64,000 nt of DNA from Oceanospirillaceae bacterium (GCA_013215505.1 JABSQZ010000001.1:434001-498000); one strand, 5' to 3'. Positions 51,920 to 62,450 are shown, counted from the stretch's first letter. The notes: generated from the sequence alone by a model not told the origin. A program made the numbers and translations.

Positions 51920-52468
51920 ATGAGTATGAATGGTGCAGCGGCACAGCTTGAAATGATGCAAAAATCAAAATCTAAGAATAAATCTGTCAAGTCACGTGCT
52001 GTACAAGAAGAGATAATCTTTAATCAGTGGGCAACTTTTAAAGTTAACAACGAGCTATTTGCTATTGATGTTATGCAAGTAAAAGAAGTCCTCAGATACT
52101 CTGAAATAACGCCAGTGCCAGGTTCCAGCTCTTACATACGCGGTATTATCAACTTGCGGGGTAATGTAGTAACGGTACTGGACACTCGGTTGCTGTTTTC
52201 TTTAGACCCCAGAGAAACTGATGATGACACGCGTATTATCGTGGTCGAATACAACGAACAGGAAGTCGTTGGCATGGTCGTTGACAGTGTCGATGAAGTC
52301 GTCAATATCCCGCAAAACGATATCGAACGCGCCCCAAGTGTCGCTACTGAAGACTCTGATCGCAGATTTGTGCAAGGCGTAAGCTATTACGAAAGCAACC
52401 TGATTATCTTACTTGATTTGGCAAAAATGCTCGGCAGCATCACCCCTATCATCGAAGAGACCCACTAA
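51920..52468 (+). CDS. cheW: Chemotaxis coupling protein CheW (orphan)
   Basis: The 182-residue protein has a 30-residue Lys/Ser-rich start and then a complete CheW SH3-like double barrel: FNQWATFKVNNELFAIDVMQVKEVLRY, PVPGSSSYIRGIINLRGNVVTVLDTR, IVVEYNEQEVVGMVVDSVDEVVNI and a closing GVSYYESNLIILLDLAKML. It couples receptors to the CheA kinase. No cheA, cheY or receptor gene is near; it begins 2 nt after hyi, which is an odd neighbour. The MCP remnant at 19.2 kb is the only other chemotaxis gene in the window. Confidence 0.93.
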   Translation: MSMNGAAAQLEMMQKSKSKNKSVKSRAVQEEIIFNQWATFKVNNELFAIDVMQVKEVLRYSEITPVPGSSSYIRGIINLRGNVVTVLDTRLLFSLDPRETDDDTRIIVVEYNEQEVVGMVVDSVDEVVNIPQNDIERAPSVATEDSDRRFVQGVSYYESNLIILLDLAKMLGSITPIIEETH

Positions 52469-52488
52469 CTTCCCGACAGATAATATAA

Positions 52489-54561
52489 ATGAGCAGAGAC
52501 CCTCGTTACGACATCCTATTCGAGCCGATGAAAATCGGCCCGGTAACTGCAAAAAATCGATTTTTTCAAGTTCCCCACTGCACCGGAATGGGCTATTTGC
52601 GACCGCGCATGTTAGCAGAAATGCGCGCAGTAAAAGCTGAGGGTGGATGGGGTGTTGTCTGCACTGAATACTGCTCGATCCACCCTACATCCGACGACCT
52701 GCCAAACCCCTCTGCGGCCCTGTGGGACAACAGTGACATTCGGGCGCACAGCTTAATGACCGACAAGGTCCATGAGCACGGTGCCCTGGCTGGGGTTGAA
52801 CTCTGGTACGGCGGGGCGCGTAGCGCCAATCTGAATACCCGCGAAGTGGCGATGGATGTTGTCAGCATGCCGAACCTGGCCGGACATCCATACCACACCC
52901 GTGCCATGGACAAAACCGATATCCGGGATTTCCGACGCTGGCATAAAAACGCGGCAATTCGGGCAAAACAGGCGGGGTTTGACATCGTCTATGTCTACGC
53001 AACCCACGGCTATTTACTCTCCAATTTTTTGTCTCCGACCGCCAACACACGCTCTGACGAATACGGCGGCTCGCTGGAAAATCGGGTACGGCTGATTCGC
53101 GAATTGATCGAGGACACCAAAGATGCAGTCGGCGACAGCTGCGCGGTCGCTGTACGCTTTTCCGCCGATGAAACCATTGGCAAAGACGGGCAGCCAATTT
53201 TTGGTGAGCGCCGTGAAATGTTTGCCATGCTGGCAGAATACCCCGATCTCTGGGACATCAACATCGCCGATTACTCCTATGAAATGGGCGTATCGCGCTT
53301 TGTCAAAGAAGGCTCACTCGAGCCCTATATGAATTTTGTTAAATCGGTAACCACAAAGCCAGTGGTAAGCGTGGGCCGTTTTACCTCCCCGGATACTATG
53401 GCCAGTCAGATCAGACGCGGTGTCATCGATTTTATCGGCGCGGCGCGACCTTCAATCGCTGATCCATTCCTGCCAAACAAGATAAAAGAGGGCCGCCCCG
53501 AAGACATTCGCGAGTGTATCGGCTGCAATATTTGCTATTCCGGTGACAGTCTGGGTGTGCCAATACGCTGTACACAAAACCCAACCATGGGCGAAGAATG
53601 GCGTAAAGGCTGGCACCCCGAAAAGATCGCCGCAAAAGGCTCCGAGGCCACAGTATTAATCGTCGGCGCAGGGCCGACCGGTCTCGAGGCTGCGCGAGCA
53701 CTGGGAAAGCGTGGTTATCATGTAATGCTCGCCGAGGCCACCCGAGATCTGGGCGGACGTGTCAGCCGTGAGGCCTCCCTGCCGGGACTGAGCGAGTGGG
53801 CGCGGGTGCGCGATTACCGAGTCGAGCAACTGGCCTCGATGCCTAATGTCGAGATATATCGCGAGAGCCGCCTGAGCGCCCAGGACGTATTCGACGTTGG
53901 GGCCGAGCATGTGGCAATTGCCACTGGCGCGACCTGGCGTGACGATTACTTTAACCAGCCGGTCTACCAATCGGTCATCACAGCGGATAGCGGGGCCAGC
54001 GTCTACACCCCTGATGACATAATGGCTGGCAAGCTACCCGATGGCCCAGTGCTCTTGTATGACGCCGACGGTTATTACATGGGAGGCGTGATTGCCGAAC
54101 GCCTGGTTAAAAATGGCAATGCTGTGACCATGGTTATGCCTTCAGATAGCGTGTCACAATGGGCGGGTCATACTAGTGAACGCTGGCGGGTGCGCACCAA
54201 GCTGATGGGACTGGGGGTGAAAATTATTCCCGCGCACAGTCTAGTCTGCTTCGATGGAAGCACTGCCGTTTTGGCCTGCGCATATACAGAAACACCGATG
54301 ACGCTTGCCGTCGCGGCTGTGGTGATGGTGAGTCAAAGGCGGGCAAATGACAGTTTGTATCACGAAATTCTAAAGACAGTTAATGGCCAGGCCGACAGCC
54401 TGCCCTTCAGCTTGAAACGTATTGGCGACTGCGAAGCCCCTGCTATCATTGCGGCTGCGGTTTATGCAGGACACCAATATGCCCAGGAACTGGACAGCGA
54501 CAAAGATCCCGACCAGCCGCTTCGACACGACCGGGTGGATGTACAGCTCAACACTGAATAA
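52489..54561 (+). CDS. Trimethylamine dehydrogenase-like flavoprotein (FMN, 4Fe-4S)
   Basis: The 690-residue protein matches trimethylamine/dimethylamine/histamine dehydrogenases along its length. It starts RDPRYDILFEPMKIGPVTAKNRFFQ, with Cys31 in VPHCTGMG at the place of the Cys that covalently binds FMN. The barrel follows with GFDIVYVYATHGYLLSNFLSP, the 4Fe-4S cysteines in CIGCNICYSGDSLGVPIRC, and an ADP-binding domain beginning VLIVGAGPTGLEAARALGKRGY. The two Trp of the TMA site are not kept (Tyr-rich ADYSYEMG; no Trp after the cysteine cluster), so the substrate is another N-methylated amine. Its base and codon use are GC-richer than its neighbours, a sign of transfer. Confidence 0.82.
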   Translation: MSRDPRYDILFEPMKIGPVTAKNRFFQVPHCTGMGYLRPRMLAEMRAVKAEGGWGVVCTEYCSIHPTSDDLPNPSAALWDNSDIRAHSLMTDKVHEHGALAGVELWYGGARSANLNTREVAMDVVSMPNLAGHPYHTRAMDKTDIRDFRRWHKNAAIRAKQAGFDIVYVYATHGYLLSNFLSPTANTRSDEYGGSLENRVRLIRELIEDTKDAVGDSCAVAVRFSADETIGKDGQPIFGERREMFAMLAEYPDLWDINIADYSYEMGVSRFVKEGSLEPYMNFVKSVTTKPVVSVGRFTSPDTMASQIRRGVIDFIGAARPSIADPFLPNKIKEGRPEDIRECIGCNICYSGDSLGVPIRCTQNPTMGEEWRKGWHPEKIAAKGSEATVLIVGAGPTGLEAARALGKRGYHVMLAEATRDLGGRVSREASLPGLSEWARVRDYRVEQLASMPNVEIYRESRLSAQDVFDVGAEHVAIATGATWRDDYFNQPVYQSVITADSGASVYTPDDIMAGKLPDGPVLLYDADGYYMGGVIAERLVKNGNAVTMVMPSDSVSQWAGHTSERWRVRTKLMGLGVKIIPAHSLVCFDGSTAVLACAYTETPMTLAVAAVVMVSQRRANDSLYHEILKTVNGQADSLPFSLKRIGDCEAPAIIAAAVYAGHQYAQELDSDKDPDQPLRHDRVDVQLNTE

Positions 54562-54954
54562 ATGTTCTGCGCATGGCCGTGAGTACAATTGGCAATATTG
54601 ACGACCGGCAGTGCAGTTACATTTTACCTTAGTAAAAATCCGCTCAGTAACATCCCAGCAATTTCATAGTGACAGCGCCTGCATAGAGTTGCTTTCAATC
54701 TTGGCTATGTTAGTGAAACGCAATAGAAGTCAGCACTGCTACGCTGTCAATGAAGTAAGCCTGGCGGGCATGATTTGGTTTTAGCCGCATCCTAACCCTG
54801 CATTTTAGCAGCCAGTACCGCAGCGCTCAGAGTACGCCAGCTAACACAGCGTCGTTAATAATTCTTCATACCGGGTAAAACAGATGATCGCTATACAGGC
54901 CAAGTGTAGAGCCTTGTGGTGTACTGCGGCCTGAACCGATGCCCGAAAGTTCAG
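54562..54954. other. Intergenic region after the flavoprotein gene
   Basis: 393 bp with no ORF worth calling and no clear terminator. Composition falls back to that of the surrounding chromosome. It lies between the rightward flavoprotein gene and the leftward gntR gene, so only 3' ends face it. Confidence 0.4.
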
Positions 54955-55632
54955 TTACCTTTTTACTTTAGAAAAAACCTGATGCAAATCCTCAGAGCAG
55001 GGTATGCCATCTAAATTCAGTTTCGCTTCTATATGATCTAAATGACACATCATTAGCTCTAGCGCTTTGTCCACAGAACCTGAAGCAATCACTTTAACTA
55101 ATTGCAAATGCTCATCATAAGAGCAATGAGAAATGCCGCGCTTTTCATATTGGGCGATGATCAGCGACGTTTGTGGCACTAAGCTACGGTGAAAATTTTT
55201 AAGTTGAGAGTTAGCGGCAATTTCGGCAATTTTAAAATGAAACTCACCTGATAATCGAATACCCGCAGACCTGTCACCCCGGGTAAAACAGGCCTTTTCC
55301 TGCTCAACGATGGAAGTCAGAGCGGCTAGATCGTCTGCGTTGTGATTTTGTACTGCAAGTTCAATGATGGCTCTTTCAACCACCCTTCTGGCAAAAAAGA
55401 TCTGTTTGGATTCTGCAATTGAGACACTGGCGACAATCGCACCTTTATTTGGCCTTAGTTGTACGACTTGTTGATGAGAAAGTTTGAGTAGCGACTTCCT
55501 TACTATCGTTCTACTGACATCGAAGATCTCAGCCAGCGATTCTTCGCTCAATCTAGTTCCCGGTGCTAACTTCTGCTCTAGTATTGCTTCATACACATGC
55601 TCGTAAACCAAATCTTTGCTTTTCGCTACCAT
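54955..55632 (-). CDS. GntR-family regulator, FCD type
   Basis: The protein is about 225 residues. The winged helix (YEHVYEAILEQKLAPGTRLSEESLAEIFDVSRTIVRKSLLKLSHQQVVQLRPNKGAIVA) is followed by an all-helical FCD domain whose metal ligands are seen as Asp/His in the helices with LSGEFHFKIAEIA and DEHLQLVKVI (His-rich). FCD regulators sense carboxylates. ATG 55632 is preceded by CAGGCGAT; ATG 55650 is the other choice. It is convergent with the flavoprotein and may regulate it, since no closer catabolic gene exists; that is inference only. Confidence 0.88.
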   Translation of the reverse strand: MVAKSKDLVYEHVYEAILEQKLAPGTRLSEESLAEIFDVSRTIVRKSLLKLSHQQVVQLRPNKGAIVASVSIAESKQIFFARRVVERAIIELAVQNHNADDLAALTSIVEQEKACFTRGDRSAGIRLSGEFHFKIAEIAANSQLKNFHRSLVPQTSLIIAQYEKRGISHCSYDEHLQLVKVIASGSVDKALELMMCHLDHIEAKLNLDGIPCSEDLHQVFSKVKR

Positions 55633-55698
55633 ATCGCCTGCTGTCCACATTTACGTTTAAAGTTTGTGCACTGTCACTGCTAGCACAGTCTTTCGCGT

Positions 55699-56196
55699 TT
55701 AATTTAAATCCAGATTTAAAATTCGTCGCACCTGCAGTTCCAACTCGGGATCATTTGCCTTAGCACTGTGGGTTTTCCACAGTATCTGCGCCTTCCTATC
55801 GATAAAGAAAGTGGTTGGTGTACCTGGAACGTTGTAGATTCTGGCGACATTATCGCCGTTGACTACCGTTTTAAAAGAGATGCCAAGCCCTGCCAATACC
55901 TGCTGAGGATTCACACTAGCCTCCTCGCGAATACTCACCGCCAAGACTTCCAGGCCAGAGTTTTTATACTTGCGATACAATCTATCCAGCTCAGGCTGTA
56001 GCTCTGCACAAAAAGGACACCAACTACCCCAAAAATGTAATAGCAAAGCCTTACCGCGGTAATCTTGCAGTGTTATTTGATTACCTGCTTGATCGTACAA
56101 CTTAAATTCTGCTGCCTGCCTAGCGTGTGCCGAGTCAAAGCAAAATAACAACAGTAGCAGCCAGTTACAACTGATCACGCTGGTTAGGGTCTTCAT
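55699..56196 (-). CDS. TlpA-like thioredoxin-fold protein, periplasmic
   Basis: The 165-residue secreted protein has a signal peptide (MKTLTSVISCNWLLLLLFCF, cleavage near HARQ) and a TlpA/ResA-type redoxin domain with the redox pair W-C-P-F-C (Cys60, Cys63) in LLHFWGSWCPFCAELQPELDRLY, and cis-Pro in NVPGTPTTFFIDRKAQI. It probably reduces or oxidises a partner disulfide in the periplasm. ATG 56196 is chosen as GGGA lies 7 nt upstream; longer readings to 56202 or 56220 lack spacing. It has no obvious operon partner. Confidence 0.88.
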   Translation of the reverse strand: MKTLTSVISCNWLLLLLFCFDSAHARQAAEFKLYDQAGNQITLQDYRGKALLLHFWGSWCPFCAELQPELDRLYRKYKNSGLEVLAVSIREEASVNPQQVLAGLGISFKTVVNGDNVARIYNVPGTPTTFFIDRKAQILWKTHSAKANDPELELQVRRILNLDLN

Positions 56197-56291
56197 ATTC
56201 ATTTCCCAATGAGACTGCATACAGCCTCATTCTAACTACACTGTTCCCTGTGCCGGTATTTTAACAAAGCTTGCGCCGCTAAAGTGATCTG

Positions 56292-56426
56292 CTATTTGCT
56301 GCACTGCGCCAGTTCAATTCGAGGATACCAGCTTTGCAGACTGAGTAGCTGCTGAATATCCTGCAAGTTCTGTTTTGAGCCGGCAGAGAAGGCAGTAAAT
56401 GTATTAACACCTTCCCCGCCGAGCAA
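56292..56426 (-). other. 44-codon open frame in phase with glnS just after its stop
   Basis: After the glnS TGA (56430-56432) the same frame stays open for 45 sense codons and ends at TAG 56292. Its product looks protein-like (FTAFSAGSKQNLQDIQQLLSLQ, WYPRIELAQCSK). It has a TTG but no Shine-Dalgarno sequence. It may be the tail of an older fused or downstream gene. Translation is unproven. Confidence 0.3.
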
Positions 56427-56429
56427 TGA

Positions 56430-58124
56430 TCACTTTTTAGCTTTGGACTCTCTCAAGGGTAAAGTCTGGTTGAAAACCAATTTCTCAGCAGTACTTTGTG
56501 CATCGGCCACAAAATAACCGGTACGCTCAAACTGATAACCACTTTCAATTTGCGCATCTTTCAGCGAGGGTTCAGCCCAGGCCCTGTTAATCACCCGCAG
56601 TGAGTCGGGGTTTATCAACTCTAGAAAGCTTTTTTCTTTGTGTTTATCCGGTGCTGCTTCGGTGAATAATCTATCGTAAATACGCAATTCACAAGGCACT
56701 GCATGATCTGCACTCACCCAGTGAATCACCCCTCTAGGTTTAAACTCCGCTGGCGGGTTTGCGCCGACAGTGTCGGGCACTAGACTGGCAATAACCTCAA
56801 TAACTTCACCACTTTCATTTTTAATGACATTGTCAGCTTTAATTACATAGGCGCCACGTAACCTGACAAAATCTCCGATTACCAGACGCTTAAACTTTTT
56901 GCGTCCCAAACTGGTGTCTTCAGAGAAATCGAGTTTTTCAATCCATAAATTCTTAGTAAAAGGTAACTGGCGATCCCCCATCTGCAGTTTAGGATGCACT
57001 GCCAGAGAGAGCATTTGTGTTTCAGTCTCCGCAAAATTACTAATGGTAACTTTTAGGGGCTCGATCACGCACATTGCCCGGCGCGCATTTTGTTCCAGGT
57101 CATCGCGTACAGCCGATTCCAGCATACTGACATCAACCACGCCATTAGAACGTGTTACCCCAACCATTTCGCAGAAGCGCCTGATCGCCGCAGCGGTAAA
57201 ACCGCGTCGGCGCATACCGGAGATAGTTGGCATTCTGGGATCATCCCAGCCAGAGACTACTTTTTCATCAACCAACTGCTTGAGCTTACGCTTACTGGTG
57301 ACTGTGTAGTTAATCTCCAGTCGGGAAAACTCATATTGTCTGGGAGTGGCCGGAACCGGTAAATTCTTGATAAACCAATCGTATAGCGGACGGTGGCCTT
57401 CAAATTCCAAAGTACAGATAGAGTGAGTGATTCCCTCCAGTGCATCAGACTGCCCATGTGCAAAATCATAAATCGGATAGATACACCATTGATCGCCGGT
57501 TTGGTGATGATCAACATTTAATATCCGGTATAACATCGGATCACGCATATTCATATTAGAAGATTGCATATCGATCTTGGCACGTAGCGAACAACTACCC
57601 TCGGCGAAGTCTCCGGCTTTCATCTTGGAAAATAGCGCTAAATTATCTTCGACTGAACGTTCGCGATAGGGGCTGTCTTTACCTGGGGTGGTAAAATCGC
57701 CACGATAGGCACGTGCCTGTTCCGCATTTAGATCACAGACATAAGCATTACCTTGTTCAATTAAATGTACTGCCCACAAATACAATTGCTGAAAGTAGCC
57801 TGAGGTAAATTTAACTTCTTCATGCCACTCAAACCCCAACCAGCTAATATCCTTTTTAATAGCGTCAATATATTCCTGGCTTTCTTTTTCCGGGTTAGTA
57901 TCGTCAAACCTTAAATGACAAACACCCTTGTACTTTTGCGCAGTGCCGAAATTTAAGCAGATAGATTTAGCGTGCCCGATATGCAAATAACCATTAGGTT
58001 CAGGTGGAAACCGGGTAACTATTTTAGCCGGGGGGTTGCTGCTATTGAGATCATCTTCAATAATTTGATGGATGAAATTAGTGGTCTTGGGCGTATTTTC
58101 CGCGCTTGAATTATCAGTGCTCAT
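56430..58124 (-). CDS. glnS: Glutaminyl-tRNA synthetase
   Basis: The 564-residue class I synthetase charges tRNA-Gln. Catalytic motifs: HIGH as PPEPNGYLHIGHAKSICLN, DDTNPEKE, and KMSKS-type VTSKRKLKQLV. The anticodon-binding beta-barrel domains follow (VHPKLQMGDRQLPFTKNLWIEKLDF). The length is like E. coli GlnS (554). The presence of GlnRS in place of the Glu-tRNA amidotransferase route is normal for gammaproteobacteria. It is divergent from ppiB, as in pseudomonads. Confidence 0.97.
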   Translation of the reverse strand: MSTDNSSAENTPKTTNFIHQIIEDDLNSSNPPAKIVTRFPPEPNGYLHIGHAKSICLNFGTAQKYKGVCHLRFDDTNPEKESQEYIDAIKKDISWLGFEWHEEVKFTSGYFQQLYLWAVHLIEQGNAYVCDLNAEQARAYRGDFTTPGKDSPYRERSVEDNLALFSKMKAGDFAEGSCSLRAKIDMQSSNMNMRDPMLYRILNVDHHQTGDQWCIYPIYDFAHGQSDALEGITHSICTLEFEGHRPLYDWFIKNLPVPATPRQYEFSRLEINYTVTSKRKLKQLVDEKVVSGWDDPRMPTISGMRRRGFTAAAIRRFCEMVGVTRSNGVVDVSMLESAVRDDLEQNARRAMCVIEPLKVTISNFAETETQMLSLAVHPKLQMGDRQLPFTKNLWIEKLDFSEDTSLGRKKFKRLVIGDFVRLRGAYVIKADNVIKNESGEVIEVIASLVPDTVGANPPAEFKPRGVIHWVSADHAVPCELRIYDRLFTEAAPDKHKEKSFLELINPDSLRVINRAWAEPSLKDAQIESGYQFERTGYFVADAQSTAEKLVFNQTLPLRESKAKK

Positions 58125-58398
58125 GGATATTTTAAATATAACCTCAAATTTATCGCTGTTAAAAGTCTGCGCCAGATCTAACGCTGCTGACCAATGACAG
58201 ATTTAGTGTGCATCGTCTGAATATACAATGCAGGTATTATAAACATATCGCTGATTGAAGGTCAGCTATAAGCACAGTTAATGGGCAGTCAATCAAACTA
58301 TTTTGCAATATTAAAACTAAAACCAGCAGAACATAGAAGTATTGTATTTGCCGGGTATAATAGCTGCATCAAAAAATCATCATAATTAAGGTAAAATC

Positions 58399-58935
58399 AT
58401 GATTACATTACATACCAACTTTGGTGACATTAGCTTAGTGCTAAATCATCAAAAAGCACCAAAAAGCGCCAAAAACTTCACCGAGCTAGCGCAACAAGGC
58501 TTTTACGATAACCTCATTTTCCATCGCGTTATCGAAGGTTTCATGATTCAAGGCGGGGCTTTTAGCGCCAGTATGAAACAAAAAGAGAGTACTGAAAATG
58601 TCGAAAATGAAGCAGACAATGGTTTAAAAAATACTATCGGTAGTATTGCCATGGCCAGAACCATGGACCCGCACTCTGCATCCTCACAATTTTTTATTAA
58701 CTTATCCGATAATGCGTTTTTAAACCATACCACTAAAACCATGGAAGGTTGGGGTTACTGTGTGTTTGGGGAAGTTGTCGCGGGCATGGATGTGGTGACT
58801 AAAATTGGCGCCCTGGAAACAGCCATGAGATCCGGCCACCAGGACGTGCCTGTCGACGATATCTATGTCAAATCTGTCACTGTGGTTGATACCGATCTCG
58901 ATCAAGAGTCTGAGAATGACTCTGAATCCGAATAA
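58399..58935 (+). CDS. ppiB: Peptidyl-prolyl cis-trans isomerase B (cyclophilin)
   Basis: The 178-residue cytoplasmic cyclophilin begins MITLHTNFGDISLVLNHQKAPKSAKNFTELA, holds the active Arg in FHRVIEGFMIQGG, then TIGSIAMARTMDPHSASSQFFIN and the Trp region GYCVFGEVVAGMDVV. It has an acidic tail of about 15 residues (LDQESENDSESE) beyond the E. coli length of 164. A TATAAT -10 at 58356-58361 and an AAGGT Shine-Dalgarno sequence are upstream. lpxH follows after 24 bp in the same operon. Confidence 0.96.
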   Translation: MITLHTNFGDISLVLNHQKAPKSAKNFTELAQQGFYDNLIFHRVIEGFMIQGGAFSASMKQKESTENVENEADNGLKNTIGSIAMARTMDPHSASSQFFINLSDNAFLNHTTKTMEGWGYCVFGEVVAGMDVVTKIGALETAMRSGHQDVPVDDIYVKSVTVVDTDLDQESENDSESE

Positions 58936-58959
58936 ACAGCCGACTGAGATACGCAGTTA

Positions 58960-59688
58960 ATGAAGGTACTCTTTGTTGCAGATCTGCATTTGTCTGCACA
59001 GCGCCCGGATTTAATCCGGGCTTTTATCGATTTTCTTGAAAACACCGCCAGCGACTGTGACACGCTGTATTTATTAGGCGATATTTTTGAAGCTTGGATA
59101 GGTGATGACTACGTTGAAGCAGAGCTCCAGCCAGTCATCGATGCGCTATTAGTCACGAGCAAAAATTGTCAGCTGTATTTTCAGCAGGGCAATCGAGATT
59201 TTTTGGCCTCCACTGGCTTCACCGCGTCGATCGGTGCCCAGCTACTAGAGGATGAAGTACTGATCCAACTTCCCAGCCAGCAGGCATTAATCATGCATGG
59301 CGATCAACTCTGCACTGACGATCTCGATTATCAAACGTTTCGATCTATGGTCAGATCAGAGCCATGGCAACAGCAGTTTTTGTCCAGGCCGATTGCCGAG
59401 CGCCTGCAGATAGCTGAACATCTGCGCACTCAGAGCAAACAGCAGGGCCAGATGAAAGCGTCTGAAATCACCGATGTGAATTTAACGGCGGTACAGCAAG
59501 TTATGAATCTAGCACAGGTCGGTCTGCTGATCCACGGCCATACCCACAGACCTGCAACCCACAAAGTCATGTTGCAGCACAGTGTAGGCTGCAGAATTGT
59601 ACTGGGTGACTGGGATAGCACACTCTGGTATTTGCAATGTGATGAGCAAGGCTGCAACTTAATAGAGCAAAAAATCAACGCAGATTAA
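58960..59688 (+). CDS. lpxH: UDP-2,3-diacylglucosamine diphosphatase
   Basis: The 242-residue metallophosphoesterase makes lipid X and UMP in lipid A synthesis, on the inner face of the inner membrane. All metal motifs are seen: ADLHLS near 6-11, LGDIFEAWIGDD near 40-51, GNRDFL, MHGDQLC and HGHTHRP. The length equals E. coli LpxH (240). The presence of this enzyme fits a lipopolysaccharide-bearing gammaproteobacterium. It is co-directional with ppiB and followed after 9 nt by a lipoprotein gene. Confidence 0.96.
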   Translation: MKVLFVADLHLSAQRPDLIRAFIDFLENTASDCDTLYLLGDIFEAWIGDDYVEAELQPVIDALLVTSKNCQLYFQQGNRDFLASTGFTASIGAQLLEDEVLIQLPSQQALIMHGDQLCTDDLDYQTFRSMVRSEPWQQQFLSRPIAERLQIAEHLRTQSKQQGQMKASEITDVNLTAVQQVMNLAQVGLLIHGHTHRPATHKVMLQHSVGCRIVLGDWDSTLWYLQCDEQGCNLIEQKINAD

Positions 59689-59697
59689 GGGAGCATT

Positions 59698-60216
59698 ATG
59701 CTAAAGGGCTTAGGGTTATTACTGATTATTAGCATTGCAGGCTGCACTGGGGTCAAACAACAGCCGCTACAAAGTAATCAAACGGTCGATATCGCCACTG
59801 CGATTACTGAAAGCTATCAGAGCTGGCTTAAACTTAAGCAACAACACGGTGCTAATTACAGCTACGAACGGGATACATTCAGCGCACAAGGCAATAACAG
59901 TACTTTGCTAAGAATTGAGGATGATATTGTTGAATACCGGTATTTCTTCGAGTGGCAGGAAGGCGGTACTCCCAGTCTGAGTTGGATCGAGTCATACGCC
60001 GAACTCAGCTTACACAACCAGGGAACAGTCGTTAAAACCCTCGACCAACTGTATCGACAGTGTGAGACACAAATATTGAGTAAAGCGTTATCTGAGTATG
60101 CAATTACTCTAAAAGTCGATCAGTTCAACGTTTTAAAGCAATGCAGCTATACACAGATACAATGTAGCGCAAACTGCACTAAAGGTATTCGCATACACGG
60201 ACTGCGAATGAATTAA
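59698..60216 (+). CDS. Predicted lipoprotein of unknown function
   Basis: The 172-residue product has a lipoprotein signal with lipobox I-A-G-C (Cys16), preceded by a hydrophobic stretch (GLGLLLIISI). The mature part is polar with Tyr/Trp-rich beta-like segments (YRYFFEWQEGGTPSLSWIESYAELSL) and four further cysteines in the last third (CETQ, QCSY, QCSANC), perhaps two disulfides. Residue 2 after the Cys is Thr, so outer-membrane sorting is expected. GGAG is 6 nt before the ATG. It is the last gene of the ppiB-lpxH run. I do not recognise the family. Confidence 0.75.
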   Translation: MLKGLGLLLIISIAGCTGVKQQPLQSNQTVDIATAITESYQSWLKLKQQHGANYSYERDTFSAQGNNSTLLRIEDDIVEYRYFFEWQEGGTPSLSWIESYAELSLHNQGTVVKTLDQLYRQCETQILSKALSEYAITLKVDQFNVLKQCSYTQIQCSANCTKGIRIHGLRMN

Positions 60217-60526
60217 GTGCTTTGTTTGCAGCTAGCTACTGAGCTCAGCAGCTCAAACCTTTTTAACCCTTGGTAAAAAGCGACCGATCCAGCTCACTGC
60301 TGTATGGCCAAACTGCGAGTAGAAATAAGCACAGTATTATCTATCAACGTTTCGGGCTATTAACAGACACCAAGATATACAGAATCATAAGCTACATGTC
60401 ACATGTGCTGGCACCAGCAACTGTTAATATCCACAGCGACCAGCAGCCAAACATTCGCCTAAAAAAACAGGCGCTTAAGATAACAATACCCAAGCACCTT
60501 GCGACTGCTAAAAATCTAGTTCAGAG
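60217..60526. other. Intergenic region between the lipoprotein gene and serS
   Basis: About 310 bp between convergent 3' ends. A hairpin with CGCCT/AGGCG arms (about 60456-60472) encloses an A-run, but no clean terminator is seen. An 86-codon rightward frame here overlaps serS and has no Shine-Dalgarno sequence; I do not believe it. Confidence 0.4.
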
Positions 60527-61807
<1,281 letters not shown>

Positions 61808-61994
61808 TCACAACATCCTTAAAGTGGCAATAATTGTAGTTAATATTTATTGAGGCAGTATAAAGTATCGACAGCCAATTGCATGTAGCAATGTTTCGAT
61901 TTTTCTGACAAATTATCTATATGACCTAATAATTTCAGCGCCATTATATGCTCTGCAACTAAGTCTGTAACGAATCTTCAGGAAAATTCTCTAT

Positions 61995-62369
61995 TTACTG
62001 CCATGAGCTACCTAAAATTTTAGCGTAGTGGAAAGCCAACAGCCCCAAGCCAATTTGTAAATTAAAACCAAGTACTAGCTTTAGCCACTCCTGTAAAACA
62101 AAATGACTGTGGGTCTCGGCGACAAAAGTTGAAAAAGTAGACAGTGAACCGATAAAGCCGGTTAAGAAAGCAATACGTACAGCGCTACTGAAAGCACTAG
62201 TGTCAGCGTCATAGCCCAAATATAAACCCATTAGGAAACAGGCGATGACATTGGCGACCAAAGTACCCAGATACAAATGATCAACCACAGCGTTAAATTT
62301 GACGCTTAACCACCAGCGCAACAGCGCACCCAGAGACGCACCTAACATCACACCTAGTACAATATTCAT
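61995..62369 (-). CDS. crcB: Fluoride ion channel CrcB
   Basis: The 124-residue inner-membrane protein has four transmembrane helices and the Fluc motifs GASLGALLRWWLS near the start, GTLVANVIACFLMG in the middle, and TGFIGSLSTFSTF in helix 3 with the phenylalanine box. It expels fluoride as a dual-topology dimer. ATG 62369 is preferred over TTG 62378. I saw no fluoride-riboswitch-like fold before it. It sits between serS and rarA. Confidence 0.94.
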   Translation of the reverse strand: MNIVLGVMLGASLGALLRWWLSVKFNAVVDHLYLGTLVANVIACFLMGLYLGYDADTSAFSSAVRIAFLTGFIGSLSTFSTFVAETHSHFVLQEWLKLVLGFNLQIGLGLLAFHYAKILGSSWQ

Positions 62370-62450
62370 TTTAAACAATGCATTGCCCTGATTGATAAAA
62401 TAACAGAGGTTAACATAGATCCGGGAACATGCGAACAGAGCTTGTGGCTA

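Noticed and set aside
52489-54561. Genuine trimethylamine dehydrogenase
   Set aside because: The cofactor residues agree but the Trp residues of the trimethylamine pocket are missing, so only a general amine-dehydrogenase-like call is justified.
62370-62450. Fluoride riboswitch before crcB
   Set aside because: The 81 bp between rarA and crcB show no recognisable pseudoknot-forming pattern.
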